Source of the DNA: Ensifer adhaerens
GTDB lineage: Bacteria; Pseudomonadota; Alphaproteobacteria; Rhizobiales; Rhizobiaceae
Direction: 5' to 3'
Assembly: GCF_000697965.2 (NCBI RefSeq)
Contig: NZ_CP015880.1
Coordinates: 3,615,001-3,679,000 of the forward strand
Length of the DNA: 64,000 nt
Of this stretch, positions 11,046 through 18,466 are shown in pieces (position 1 is the first letter of the stretch; each line of letters starts with the position of its first letter). Under the pieces are notes generated by a model, which did not search any database, was not told the DNA's origin, and saw only the letters and a list, made by a program, of their open reading frames with translations. A program made the position numbers and the translations under genes.

Positions 11046-11076
11046 AACACCTCCGGAGCGCATCCGGAGGTGTTTT
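11046..11076 (+). terminator. Rho-independent terminator of leuB
   Basis: An 11-bp perfect stem (ACACCTCCGGA / TCCGGAGGTGT) with a GCGCA loop is followed by TTT, about 57 bp after the leuB stop. Confidence 0.8.
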
Positions 11077-11221
11077 GCATTCCACGGCCTTGAATTTGCC
11101 AAAAGAACCGACACATCGGAAAAAGACGGACCGGGGCCGCCTGGCGCGGGAAGCGCCCTGCATCGTGCCCCGACAGGAACAGACAATTGCCGCGCGATCT
11201 GGGTGGCAGGATGGGAGAACC

Positions 11222-11911
11222 ATGAACCGACCACTTGCGGCCACCGGATGGATCGTGCTGACAACAGCCATCCTCGTGTTCGCGCTCATCCCGCTCGATC
11301 CGTTCCTGTCACAGCGCGCGCAAGGCCTGCCGGACAACATCGTCACCTTCAATGAAAGGATCACCGATTTCGGTACCTTTGGCTGGATGATCTATCTTTC
11401 CGGTATCCTGCTTGCGGGGGCCTTCGTGCTGCGCCGGGCGGCAAGCCAGGGGCCGCTTCAAAACAAGGCGCGCACTGCCCGCGACCTCGCCGCCTATTTC
11501 CTTTTGACGATCGGCACCGCCAGCGCGTTGGTGCATACGCTGAAGCTCCTGATCGGCCGGGCACGACCGGAACTCTTTGCCGAGCTCGGCGCCTACAGCC
11601 TGACGCCGTTCGCCGCCAGTGATCTCTATGAGAGCTTTCCGTCCGGGCACTCGACTGCGGCCGGTGCGTTTTTCGGCGTCTTCGCCATGCTGCTGCCGAG
11701 ACTGAGGCCACTCTTTCTGGTCCTGGCGCTGACGATCGGTGTTTCCCGCGTCATCGTTGGCGCACACTATCCGAGCGACGTCGCCGCCGGGCTGCTGCTC
11801 GGCCTTTGGACATCGGTGATGATGGCGTTTGTCTTTGCCAAATACGGTCGCCTGTTTCGCCTCGGCCCGGGCGGTTGGCCGCTTGCCGGACGCAGCGAGC
11901 CGACCCAATAA
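11222..11911 (+). CDS. PAP2-family membrane phosphatase
   Basis: A 229-residue membrane protein with the full three-part PAP2 phosphatase signature: KLLIGRARP at residues 108-116, PSGH at 140-143, and SRVIVGAHYPSD with the catalytic His182 and Asp186. The hydrophobic segments fit five or six membrane spans. Relatives dephosphorylate lipid phosphates such as undecaprenyl pyrophosphate, phosphatidic acid or lipid A; the substrate cannot be chosen here. The start at 11222 follows GGGAGAACC; the frame stays open upstream to 11075, but that would add a polar tail. Confidence 0.85.
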   Translation: MNRPLAATGWIVLTTAILVFALIPLDPFLSQRAQGLPDNIVTFNERITDFGTFGWMIYLSGILLAGAFVLRRAASQGPLQNKARTARDLAAYFLLTIGTASALVHTLKLLIGRARPELFAELGAYSLTPFAASDLYESFPSGHSTAAGAFFGVFAMLLPRLRPLFLVLALTIGVSRVIVGAHYPSDVAAGLLLGLWTSVMMAFVFAKYGRLFRLGPGGWPLAGRSEPTQ

Positions 11912-11938
11912 AAAAGCCGGCGCGGAAGACCGCGCCGG
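11909..11938 (-). terminator. Terminator for the leftward MHS permease gene
   Basis: A perfect 9-bp GC stem (CCGGCGCGG / CCGCGCCGG, loop AAGA) is flanked on its left by a run of A, which reads as a T-tract on the minus strand. It lies ~75 bp past the stop of the leftward permease and directly after the PAP2 stop. Confidence 0.7.
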
Positions 11939-12012
11939 AGTCAGGAGAGCCATAATAGCTCGGGGAAGATTTGAGGTGCTCCCGGGATTTGTTCTCTCCG
12001 GGAGCGCCGGGC

Positions 12013-13902
12013 TTAATCCATCGCGTGGATGTCGCGATCCTTCGTTTCCGGCAGGAAGAGGAGGCCGATGACCAGCGTGATCCCTGCAAAGACGATCGGG
12101 TACCAGAGGCCGTAGTAGATATCGCCCTGGGCAGCACTCATCGCGAAGGCCGTTGCCGGAAGCAGACCGCCGAACCAGCCGTTGCCGATGTGGTAGGGCA
12201 GCGACATGCCGGTGTAGCGGATGCGGGTCGGGAAGAGTTCGACCAGCAGGGCTGCGATCGGGCCGTAGACCATCGTCACGTAGATGACGAGCACGGTGAG
12301 CACCGCGATGATCGTCGTCCAGTTGACGTTGGCAGGATCCGCGACCATCGCGTAGGTGCCGCCGCCGGCGATCGTGTAGACGGCCATTTCGGTGGCAGCG
12401 CCCACTTCATCCTTGGTCAGCAGCTTGTCGGCGATGAGCTTTTCGGCCGGAACCATGGTCTTTTCGCCGCCGCGGACAGCGGCTGCGTCAAGCGACAGTT
12501 CCGGGTTGGCGGTGACAAAACCGTCAAGCTTGGCGTCCGGAACCTTTGCCGCGCCACGAACCAGCGGGTAGCCGGCATTGTGGAGCGCCATGTTGGTCTG
12601 CTTTTCGAAGGCGGCGTTGGCGGCCTTGGCACCATCGCCAGCAGCGACTGCGTCGTAGCTGTTGATCGTGGTGTCGCCGACCTTGACCGTCGCCGCCGTG
12701 CCCGCTGCTGCCGTCGTGACGACGTCGTAGGGAACGGAGTTCTTGGTGAGGAACGCGGTTGCGATGTCGCACGAGGTGGTGAACTTCGCCGTGCCCGTCG
12801 GGTTGAACTGGAATTTGCAGTCGCCGGGAGCCGCGGTCACCGTTGCGCGAACGGTTGCCTGGGCTTCAGCGAGTGCAGGGTTACCGGCCCAGGTCAGCGC
12901 CTTGAACAGCGGGAAGTAGGTGAGCATCGCAAGCAGCAGACCGGCCATGATGATCGGCTTGCGGCCGATCTTGTCGGAGAGCCAGCCGAAGAGCACGAAG
13001 AAGCCGGTGCCAATCAAAAGCGAGGCGGCGACCATGATGTTGGCCGACTGACCGTCTACTTTCAGGACACCGGTCAGGAAGAACAGCGCGTAGAACTGAC
13101 CGGAGTACCAGACCACGGCTTGTCCGACGACGGCACCGAACAGCGCCAGAAGCGCGATCTTGGCGTTCTTCCACTGGCCGAAGGCTTCCCGAAGCGGCGC
13201 CTTGGAGCCCTTGCCCTCTTCCTTCATCTTCTTGAAGGCCGGGGATTCGTTCATCTTCAGACGGATCCAGACGGAAATGCCGAGAAGCACGCAGGACAGC
13301 AGGAACGGAATGCGCCAGCCCCAGGCGGCGAAGGCTTCCTTGCCGAGCGCGAACTGCACGAGCAGGATCACCACCAGCGACAGGAACAGACCGAGCGTCG
13401 CCGTGGTCTGGATCCAGGACGTGAAGTAGCCGCGACGCCCATGCGGCGCGTGTTCGGCCACGTAGGTTGCCGCACCGCCATATTCGCCGCCGAGCGCCAG
13501 GCCCTGCAGCATGCGCAGCACGATGAGCAGGATCGGCGCGGCAATGCCGATCGAGGCAGCGCCGGGCAGGATGCCGACCAGGAAGGTCGACAGACCCATG
13601 ATCAGGATCGTCACGAGGAAGGTGTATTTGCGGCCGACGAGGTCACCCAGGCGACCGAAGACGAGCGCGCCGAACGGGCGAACCAGGAAGCCCGCGGCAA
13701 AGGCCAGAAGCGCGAAGATGTTACGCGTCGTTTCCGGGTAGGAACTGAAGAAGGTCGCGCCGATGTAGACGGCGAGCGAACCGTAGAGATAGAAATCGTA
13801 CCATTCGAAGACGGTACCGAGCGACGAGGCGAAGATGACCTTCTTCTCCTCGCCGGTCATCGGACGCGTTTTTGCGTCGTCCGCTGTCGCGACATTTGCC
13901 AT
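12013..13902 (-). CDS. MFS permease of the metabolite:H+ symporter (MHS) family with a large extra periplasmic domain
   Basis: A 629-residue transporter, about 190 longer than usual for this family (~440). Family marks are GTVFEWYDFYLYG in the first span, FLVRPFGALVFGRLGDLVGRK, and LQGLALGGEYGGAATYVAEHAP. Nine spans precede residue ~337; three follow from ~527. Between them lies a polar, alanine/threonine-rich insertion with cysteines at 362 and 378. By the topology of the family that loop faces the periplasm, where the two cysteines could form a disulfide. The substrate is probably an organic acid or compatible solute (ProP/KgtP relatives). The start at 13902 has GGAGG in front. The gene stands alone. 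Confidence 0.88.
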   Translation of the reverse strand: MANVATADDAKTRPMTGEEKKVIFASSLGTVFEWYDFYLYGSLAVYIGATFFSSYPETTRNIFALLAFAAGFLVRPFGALVFGRLGDLVGRKYTFLVTILIMGLSTFLVGILPGAASIGIAAPILLIVLRMLQGLALGGEYGGAATYVAEHAPHGRRGYFTSWIQTTATLGLFLSLVVILLVQFALGKEAFAAWGWRIPFLLSCVLLGISVWIRLKMNESPAFKKMKEEGKGSKAPLREAFGQWKNAKIALLALFGAVVGQAVVWYSGQFYALFFLTGVLKVDGQSANIMVAASLLIGTGFFVLFGWLSDKIGRKPIIMAGLLLAMLTYFPLFKALTWAGNPALAEAQATVRATVTAAPGDCKFQFNPTGTAKFTTSCDIATAFLTKNSVPYDVVTTAAAGTAATVKVGDTTINSYDAVAAGDGAKAANAAFEKQTNMALHNAGYPLVRGAAKVPDAKLDGFVTANPELSLDAAAVRGGEKTMVPAEKLIADKLLTKDEVGAATEMAVYTIAGGGTYAMVADPANVNWTTIIAVLTVLVIYVTMVYGPIAALLVELFPTRIRYTGMSLPYHIGNGWFGGLLPATAFAMSAAQGDIYYGLWYPIVFAGITLVIGLLFLPETKDRDIHAMD

Positions 13903-14154
13903 TTTGATAATCCTCCACTCCAAAGGAGCGCCCATTGGCTGGTCCAGCATTCCTCCCTCGAACGTCCGGACGTGGTGCGCCTGAAATGAGGATGTCAGAA
14001 AAGTGTCATCACAGGCAGAGATGCTTTCGGCTTATGACTTTCGTCTAATGCGGCGATCGATCGCGGGCAGGGCGGGGGCGTGCCGGCGCGCGGCAATGTC
14101 TTGACTCTTCCCCAAAACCGCGTAAGAGCAGCGACGAACGAGGAAATCACCACC

Positions 14155-14274
14155 ATGCGACCGATCGGTCCAGCCATCGCTGCTTTGATCCTGCCGGCTC
14201 TTGCCGCGGGGCAGGATGTCGATTTTTCGTTCGCTTGCAAAACAACGGCCAAAACGACGACGAAAACCGTCTGA
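14155..14274 (+). CDS. Candidate 39-residue secreted or membrane peptide
   Basis: Within the 485-bp gap between the permease and asd, a short frame starts MRPIGPAIAALILPALAAGQ, which looks like a signal peptide or a single membrane span, and ends in a threonine/lysine-rich tail. A GAGGA stretch lies 12-16 bases upstream of the ATG, a little far. No family is recognised. It could equally be chance. Elsewhere in the gap (13903-14387) there is a GC hairpin CCCCGG/CCGGGG at 14297-14313 without a T-tract, and the asd leader. Confidence 0.25.
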   Translation: MRPIGPAIAALILPALAAGQDVDFSFACKTTAKTTTKTV

Positions 14275-14387
14275 CGTCTCTGGCCCTCCGCTCTCTCCCC
14301 GGTTTGGCCGGGGACAGGAACCCTCGCGGCAGGTCGCGCGGTTTCCCCCTCACCCGACGAGGAGAGACAGAAAAGAGAGCTTAGATC

Positions 14388-15422
14388 ATGGGTTTCAAGA
14401 TTGCAGTCGCAGGCGCCACCGGCAATGTCGGCCGGGAGATGCTGAACATCCTTTCCGAACGCGGCTTTCCCGCGGATGAAGTGGTCGCCCTCGCTTCCGC
14501 CCGCTCCCAGGGCACCGAAGTTTCCTTCGGCGACAAGACCCTCAAGGTCAAGAACCTCGAAAACTACGACTTCTCCGACACCGATATCTGCCTGATGTCG
14601 GCTGGCGGCGCCGTATCGCTGAAGTATTCGCCGAAGATCGGCCAGCAGGGCTGCGTCGTCATCGACAACTCCTCGGCCTGGCGCTACGACGCCGAAGTGC
14701 CGCTGATCGTTCCGGAAGTGAACCCGGACGCGATCGCGCAGTTCACCAAGAAGAACATCATCGCCAATCCGAATTGCTCGACCGCCCAGCTCGTCGTCGC
14801 GCTGAAGCCGCTGCACGACCACGCCAAGATCAAGCGCGTCGTCGTCTCGACCTACCAGTCGGTTTCCGGCGCCGGCAAGGACGGCATGGACGAACTCTTC
14901 AACCAGACCCGCGCCGTCTTCGTTGCCGATCCGATCGAATCGAAGAAGTTCACCAAGCGCATCGCCTTCAACGTCATTCCGCACATCGACGTGTTCATGG
15001 AAGACGGCTACACGAAGGAAGAGTGGAAGGTTCTCGCCGAGACCAAGAAGATGCTCGACCCGAAGATCAAGGTGACCTGCACTGCCGTGCGCGTTCCCGT
15101 CTTCATCGGCCATTCGGAATCGGTGAACATCGAGTTCGAAAACGAGATCACCGCTGACGAAGCGCGCGACATCCTGCGCGAAGCGCCGGGTTGCCTCGTC
15201 GTCGACAAGCACGAGAACGGCGGCTACGTCACGCCTTATGAGTGCGCCGGCGAAGATGCGACCTACATCTCGCGCATCCGCGAAGACGCAACCGTCGAGA
15301 ACGGCCTCAACCTGTGGGTCGTTTCCGACAACCTGCGCAAGGGTGCCGCTCTGAACGCGATCCAGATTGCCGAGCTGCTGGTCAATCGTGGCCTCATCAA
15401 GCCGCGCAAGCAGGCTGCCTGA
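14388..15422 (+). CDS. asd: Aspartate-semialdehyde dehydrogenase
   Basis: A 344-residue NADPH-dependent enzyme that reduces aspartyl phosphate to aspartate semialdehyde, the branch-point precursor of lysine/diaminopimelate, threonine and methionine. The nucleotide-binding start MGFKIAVAGATGNVGREML and the catalytic cysteine Cys130 in ANPNCSTAQL are clear, as is IPHIDVFMEDGYTKEEWK later on. The ATG at 14388 follows GGAGAG/AGAGAG ribosome-site-like purines. It is monocistronic with a strong terminator. The essential diaminopimelate role links it to the peptidoglycan gene downstream only loosely. Confidence 0.97.
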   Translation: MGFKIAVAGATGNVGREMLNILSERGFPADEVVALASARSQGTEVSFGDKTLKVKNLENYDFSDTDICLMSAGGAVSLKYSPKIGQQGCVVIDNSSAWRYDAEVPLIVPEVNPDAIAQFTKKNIIANPNCSTAQLVVALKPLHDHAKIKRVVVSTYQSVSGAGKDGMDELFNQTRAVFVADPIESKKFTKRIAFNVIPHIDVFMEDGYTKEEWKVLAETKKMLDPKIKVTCTAVRVPVFIGHSESVNIEFENEITADEARDILREAPGCLVVDKHENGGYVTPYECAGEDATYISRIREDATVENGLNLWVVSDNLRKGAALNAIQIAELLVNRGLIKPRKQAA

Positions 15423-15445
15423 AAACGGCATTAGAACCATTCACT

Positions 15446-15480
15446 CCCGCCAGGCTCTTTCGAGCCTGGCGGGTTTCCTG
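15446..15480 (+). terminator. Rho-independent terminator of asd
   Basis: A perfect 12-bp stem (CCCGCCAGGCTC / GAGCCTGGCGGG) with a TTTC loop is followed by TTTCCTGTTTC. Confidence 0.88.
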
Positions 15481-15504
15481 TTTCACGAGGGGCCGATCCT
15501 TCCC

Positions 15505-15520
15505 GGATTCACGTGAAACC
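15505..15520. other. parS-like site (ParB binding), GANTC variant
   Basis: GGATTCACGTGAAACC matches the parS palindrome TGTTTCACGTGAAACA in the core TTCACGTGAAAC. The left arm reads GATTC, a GANTC methylation motif. It is intergenic, between asd and the transglycosylase gene, ~37 kb from the proposed oriC. Confidence 0.65.
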
Positions 15521-15600
15521 ACGATAAAGTTACCTGCCGCTTGCGGTAGGTGACACGGCCGGCGAAGGCTGGCATTTTTAAGAGCAACGAGATTCGGGCT

Positions 15601-16437
15601 ATGACGGGGTATTTCATGCACAGGGCGAAGTGCGCAGCAGTGGGGCTTGCCGCCCTGATTTCGACTGCAGTTTTTCCGGCGGTGGCATCTGCCGCCCAAT
15701 GCGGCAATGACGGAAGCGGCTTTGAAGCCTGGGTGCAGAACTTCAAGCAGCAGGCCTCCGGCAACGGCATCAGCCCGCAGGTGCTCGACCGTGCACTCTC
15801 CGGCGTCTCCTACAACAAGGCGACGATCCGCGCCGACCGCGGCCAGAAGAGCTTCAAGCTGTCGCTCGAGCAGTTCATGCAGAAGCGCGGCGGCCAGGTG
15901 ATCATTTCCCGCGGCAAGAAGATGAAGCAGCAGAACGCCGCACTCTTTACCAGCATCGAGCGGCGCTACGGCGTGCCGGCTGGCCCGCTGATTGCCATCT
16001 GGGGCATGGAAACCGGCTTCGGCGGTTTCATGGGCAAGGAGCACACGCTCTCGGCCGTTTCGACGCTGGCCTATGACTGCCGTCGCTCGGACTACTTCAC
16101 CAACCAGCTCTATGCGGCCCTGCAGCTCGTGCAGCGCGGCGATCTGAGCCCGGATGCGCGTGGCGCCGCCCACGGCGAGATCGGCCAGACCCAGTTCCTG
16201 CCCGCCAACGTCCTGAAATACGGCGTCGATGGCGATGGCAACGGCCATGTCGACATGGTTCGCTCCAAGGCCGACGCGCTGGCATCCACCGCCAATTTCC
16301 TGCGCGGCCATGGCTGGCAGCCGGGCGCCGGCTATCAGCAGGGTCAGGCGAACTTCGCTGCGATCCAGGGCTGGAACGCCGCAAGCGTCTACCAGCAGGC
16401 GATCGCCATCATCGGCGCCGAGATCGACGGTCTCTAG
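15601..16437 (+). CDS. Lytic murein transglycosylase (MltB-like, GH103)
   Basis: A 278-residue exported enzyme. Residues 1-31 form a signal peptide (AAVGLAALISTAVFPAVASAA). The catalytic glutamate is Glu137 in AIWGMETGFGGFMG, and ARGAAHGEIGQTQFLPANVLKYGVD is the typical substrate-groove stretch. It cleaves peptidoglycan glycan strands to 1,6-anhydro ends in the periplasm. It lacks a lipobox, so unlike E. coli MltB it should be soluble, and it ends soon after the catalytic domain with no peptidoglycan-binding module. I chose the ATG at 15601 since the frame upstream is polar; 15616 is possible. Confidence 0.88.
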   Translation: MTGYFMHRAKCAAVGLAALISTAVFPAVASAAQCGNDGSGFEAWVQNFKQQASGNGISPQVLDRALSGVSYNKATIRADRGQKSFKLSLEQFMQKRGGQVIISRGKKMKQQNAALFTSIERRYGVPAGPLIAIWGMETGFGGFMGKEHTLSAVSTLAYDCRRSDYFTNQLYAALQLVQRGDLSPDARGAAHGEIGQTQFLPANVLKYGVDGDGNGHVDMVRSKADALASTANFLRGHGWQPGAGYQQGQANFAAIQGWNAASVYQQAIAIIGAEIDGL

Positions 16438-16472
16438 GATTTTCGTCCTTCGGAACGCATAACCAACCAGAC

Positions 16473-16507
16473 AAAGGGCCCGGTTCGAAAGAGCCGGGCC
16501 TTTTTTT
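16473..16507. terminator. Terminator shared by the convergent transglycosylase and carbonic anhydrase genes
   Basis: GGCCCGG / CCGGGCC stem (loop TTCGAAAGAG) with seven T on the plus strand and AAA on the other side; it lies between two converging stops. Confidence 0.85.
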
Positions 16508-16516
16508 GCTGACCGA

Positions 16517-17170
16517 TTACATTCCCGGGCGGGAGAAGTCGCCCGTCACCGGGTCCATCACCCAGAGTTCGCCGGTCGAGATGTCGAACCAGGCGCCGTG
16601 CAGGTGGAGCTTGCCCTTGGCCTCGAGGATCTGGACGCACGGGAAAGTGCGCAGATTGGCAAGCGAGTTGCGGATCGAAACCCGCTCGAGCGCACGCTGG
16701 CGCTCCGCCTGCGTCATCACGTCGTTGCTCTGGATCTGCTCAGCCGCGGGCCTCAGCAGATGCATCCAGCGACCGATGAAATCGCCCGGTGACAGAGGCT
16801 CCGCATCGGGATCGAGTGCCGCTTTGATACCACCGCAGCGGCCATGGCCCATGACGACGATGTCGCTGACGCGCAGTGACTGCACGGCGAACTCGAGGGC
16901 TGCCGAAGTGGAGTGGTAGTGACCATCCGGCTCGTAGGGCGGCATGAGATTGGCGACGTTGCGCACGACGAAGAGTTCGCCCGGGCCGCTGTCGAAGATC
17001 GTTTCCGGCGCAGCGCGCGAGTCGCAACAGGCAATCACCATCGTCTTCGGCTTTTGACCGGTTTCCGCCAGCGCCTTGTAGCGTTTCTGCTGCTCGCTGA
17101 AGCGACCGTTCATGAAGTTGTGGTAGCCGTTCAGAAGATAGTCCGGAAAACGCTGCTGCTGCTTGTCCAT
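16517..17170 (-). CDS. Beta-class carbonic anhydrase
   Basis: A 217-residue zinc enzyme interconverting CO2 and bicarbonate. The zinc ligands are visible: Cys49 in ACCDSR, with His109 and Cys112 in GHGRCGG; Asp50 and Arg52 form the usual catalytic dyad. Length and order fit the bacterial beta class (CynT/Can type). The start at 17170 (MDKQQQRFPDYLL) has a GGAG ribosome site; the frame is open 21 codons further up without a better signal. It is monocistronic and likely cytosolic, serving bicarbonate-dependent carboxylases. Confidence 0.93.
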   Translation of the reverse strand: MDKQQQRFPDYLLNGYHNFMNGRFSEQQKRYKALAETGQKPKTMVIACCDSRAAPETIFDSGPGELFVVRNVANLMPPYEPDGHYHSTSAALEFAVQSLRVSDIVVMGHGRCGGIKAALDPDAEPLSPGDFIGRWMHLLRPAAEQIQSNDVMTQAERQRALERVSIRNSLANLRTFPCVQILEAKGKLHLHGAWFDISTGELWVMDPVTGDFSRPGM

Positions 17171-17299
17171 CGATTGCTCCGCTCGTGCTTCAAGGCGGCA
17201 TGGCCGGCTTTCGCCCACCTGCGCCTCCGTCATGAAAATGATCGCGATCTAAAATTCAATCCACGATGCCATAGGGGTGGCGGTCCGTGAACAGCTTCT

Positions 17300-18193
17300 T
17301 CACTTGCGCCGCATCTGATTCGGATGAACCAGTCGGCGCATCTGCACCATCGCCATTGGCGTCGATAGGCTCGACGCGTCCTGCTCGATGGTCAGTTCAT
17401 CCGCGCCGCGCTTGACGCTCCGCGCGATGATCTCAAATACGCTCGCAGTCGCCATCTGCAAGGCACGTTCCTCTGAAAGTCCTTCAAGGATCCGGGCGAG
17501 AAACACCGCCGCCAACAGGTCGCCCGTACCATTCGGCGGGTTTTCGACCAAACGATGTTCGGCAAGCAGGGCGTGGTTGCCCGAGAGAAAGAGATTACCG
17601 GTCCCGCCGCTCATCATCGGCACGGCAGACGTCACCAAGACGCGGGCCGGACCGAGGCCGAGCGCTGCGTCAAGGATCGCCGTGTTCGTCTCCAACGTCG
17701 CCCCGGCAAGCCAGGCAAGCTCGTAACGGTTCGGGGTCGCGAGATTTGCAAGCGGCAGCAACCGGTCGCGAATGGCAACCGCCGTGACTTCCGGCACATA
17801 GAGACCGCCAGCATCGCCGATCACGGGGTCGCAGGCGTAGATCAGTTTGGGATTGCGCTCCTTCAGCGCCGTCACCAGCCGGGCCACGCTTTCGGCCTGT
17901 CCGGCCGAGCCGAGGTAGCCCGAAAGCACGGCACGCACCTCTCCGGCCCAGGGTGCTGCCATGAGGTCATCGATCACCGACCCGAAATCCTGATCGGAAA
18001 TGGTGACCCGCGTCGAGCGGCCGTGGCCCGGATGCCAGGGGAGGATGACGGTCGGGAGGGCCCAGACTGGATGCCCCAGAGTTTCAAGCGCGAAGACCAC
18101 GGCCCTGTTGCCCACCTTGCCGCGCACGACATGGCTAGAGATGACGATGACGGCGCCGGGCAGGGAAGGCATTTCGGGCATCGACCAGTCCAA
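17300..18193 (-). CDS. pdxY: Pyridoxal kinase
   Basis: A 297-residue ribokinase-superfamily enzyme that phosphorylates pyridoxal to PLP (vitamin B6 salvage). Evidence: VIVISSHVVRGKVGNRAVVFALETLGHPVWALPTV near the N-terminus (shown here in part) is typical of PdxY/PdxK, CDPVIGDAGGLYVP follows at ~121, and the catalytic aspartate is Asp225 in PNGTGDLLAAVF. The start at 18193 is the first in frame; MPEMPSLPG, six codons on, is an alternative. The C-terminal ~25 residues past the kinase fold are poorly conserved. It stands alone; a B6-related YggS protein is encoded 20 kb to the right. Confidence 0.9.
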   Translation of the reverse strand: MDWSMPEMPSLPGAVIVISSHVVRGKVGNRAVVFALETLGHPVWALPTVILPWHPGHGRSTRVTISDQDFGSVIDDLMAAPWAGEVRAVLSGYLGSAGQAESVARLVTALKERNPKLIYACDPVIGDAGGLYVPEVTAVAIRDRLLPLANLATPNRYELAWLAGATLETNTAILDAALGLGPARVLVTSAVPMMSGGTGNLFLSGNHALLAEHRLVENPPNGTGDLLAAVFLARILEGLSEERALQMATASVFEIIARSVKRGADELTIEQDASSLSTPMAMVQMRRLVHPNQMRRK

Positions 18194-18349
18194 TCCTACG
18201 ATCTCGAAACTCTGTTCACCCGACTGTCACCCCCCTGTCAACAGCCGATGGCAGATAGGCTCCGGAGAAGCCTCTGGCGTTTTCGTGCTTTTTCTTCGAT
18301 TTTCGAGCAATTTTCGCGAAATTACCTTCGATTTAAATGGATTTAAGCT

Positions 18350-18365
18350 GTTTTCACGTGAAATT
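18350..18365. other. parS-like site, degenerate outer bases
   Basis: GTTTTCACGTGAAATT retains the 12-bp core TTTCACGTGAAA but differs from the consensus in the outer two bases on each side. It lies between pdxY and gdh in an AT-rich stretch. The weakest of the eight with an intact CACGTG core. Confidence 0.45.
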
Positions 18366-18466
18366 CTCCGATTTTGGGCTCGATTTTGCCGAAATCAGCG
18401 TAAAAAGCGGTCGCCATTAGCCATGGTTCTGATAGGGTTTGGCCTATCATGAATGGGAGAGACTTC

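Noticed and set aside
11971..13989. A 672-codon plus-strand frame opposite the MHS permease
   Set aside because: Highly charged, no known motif, no ribosome site; the permease on the minus strand is certain.
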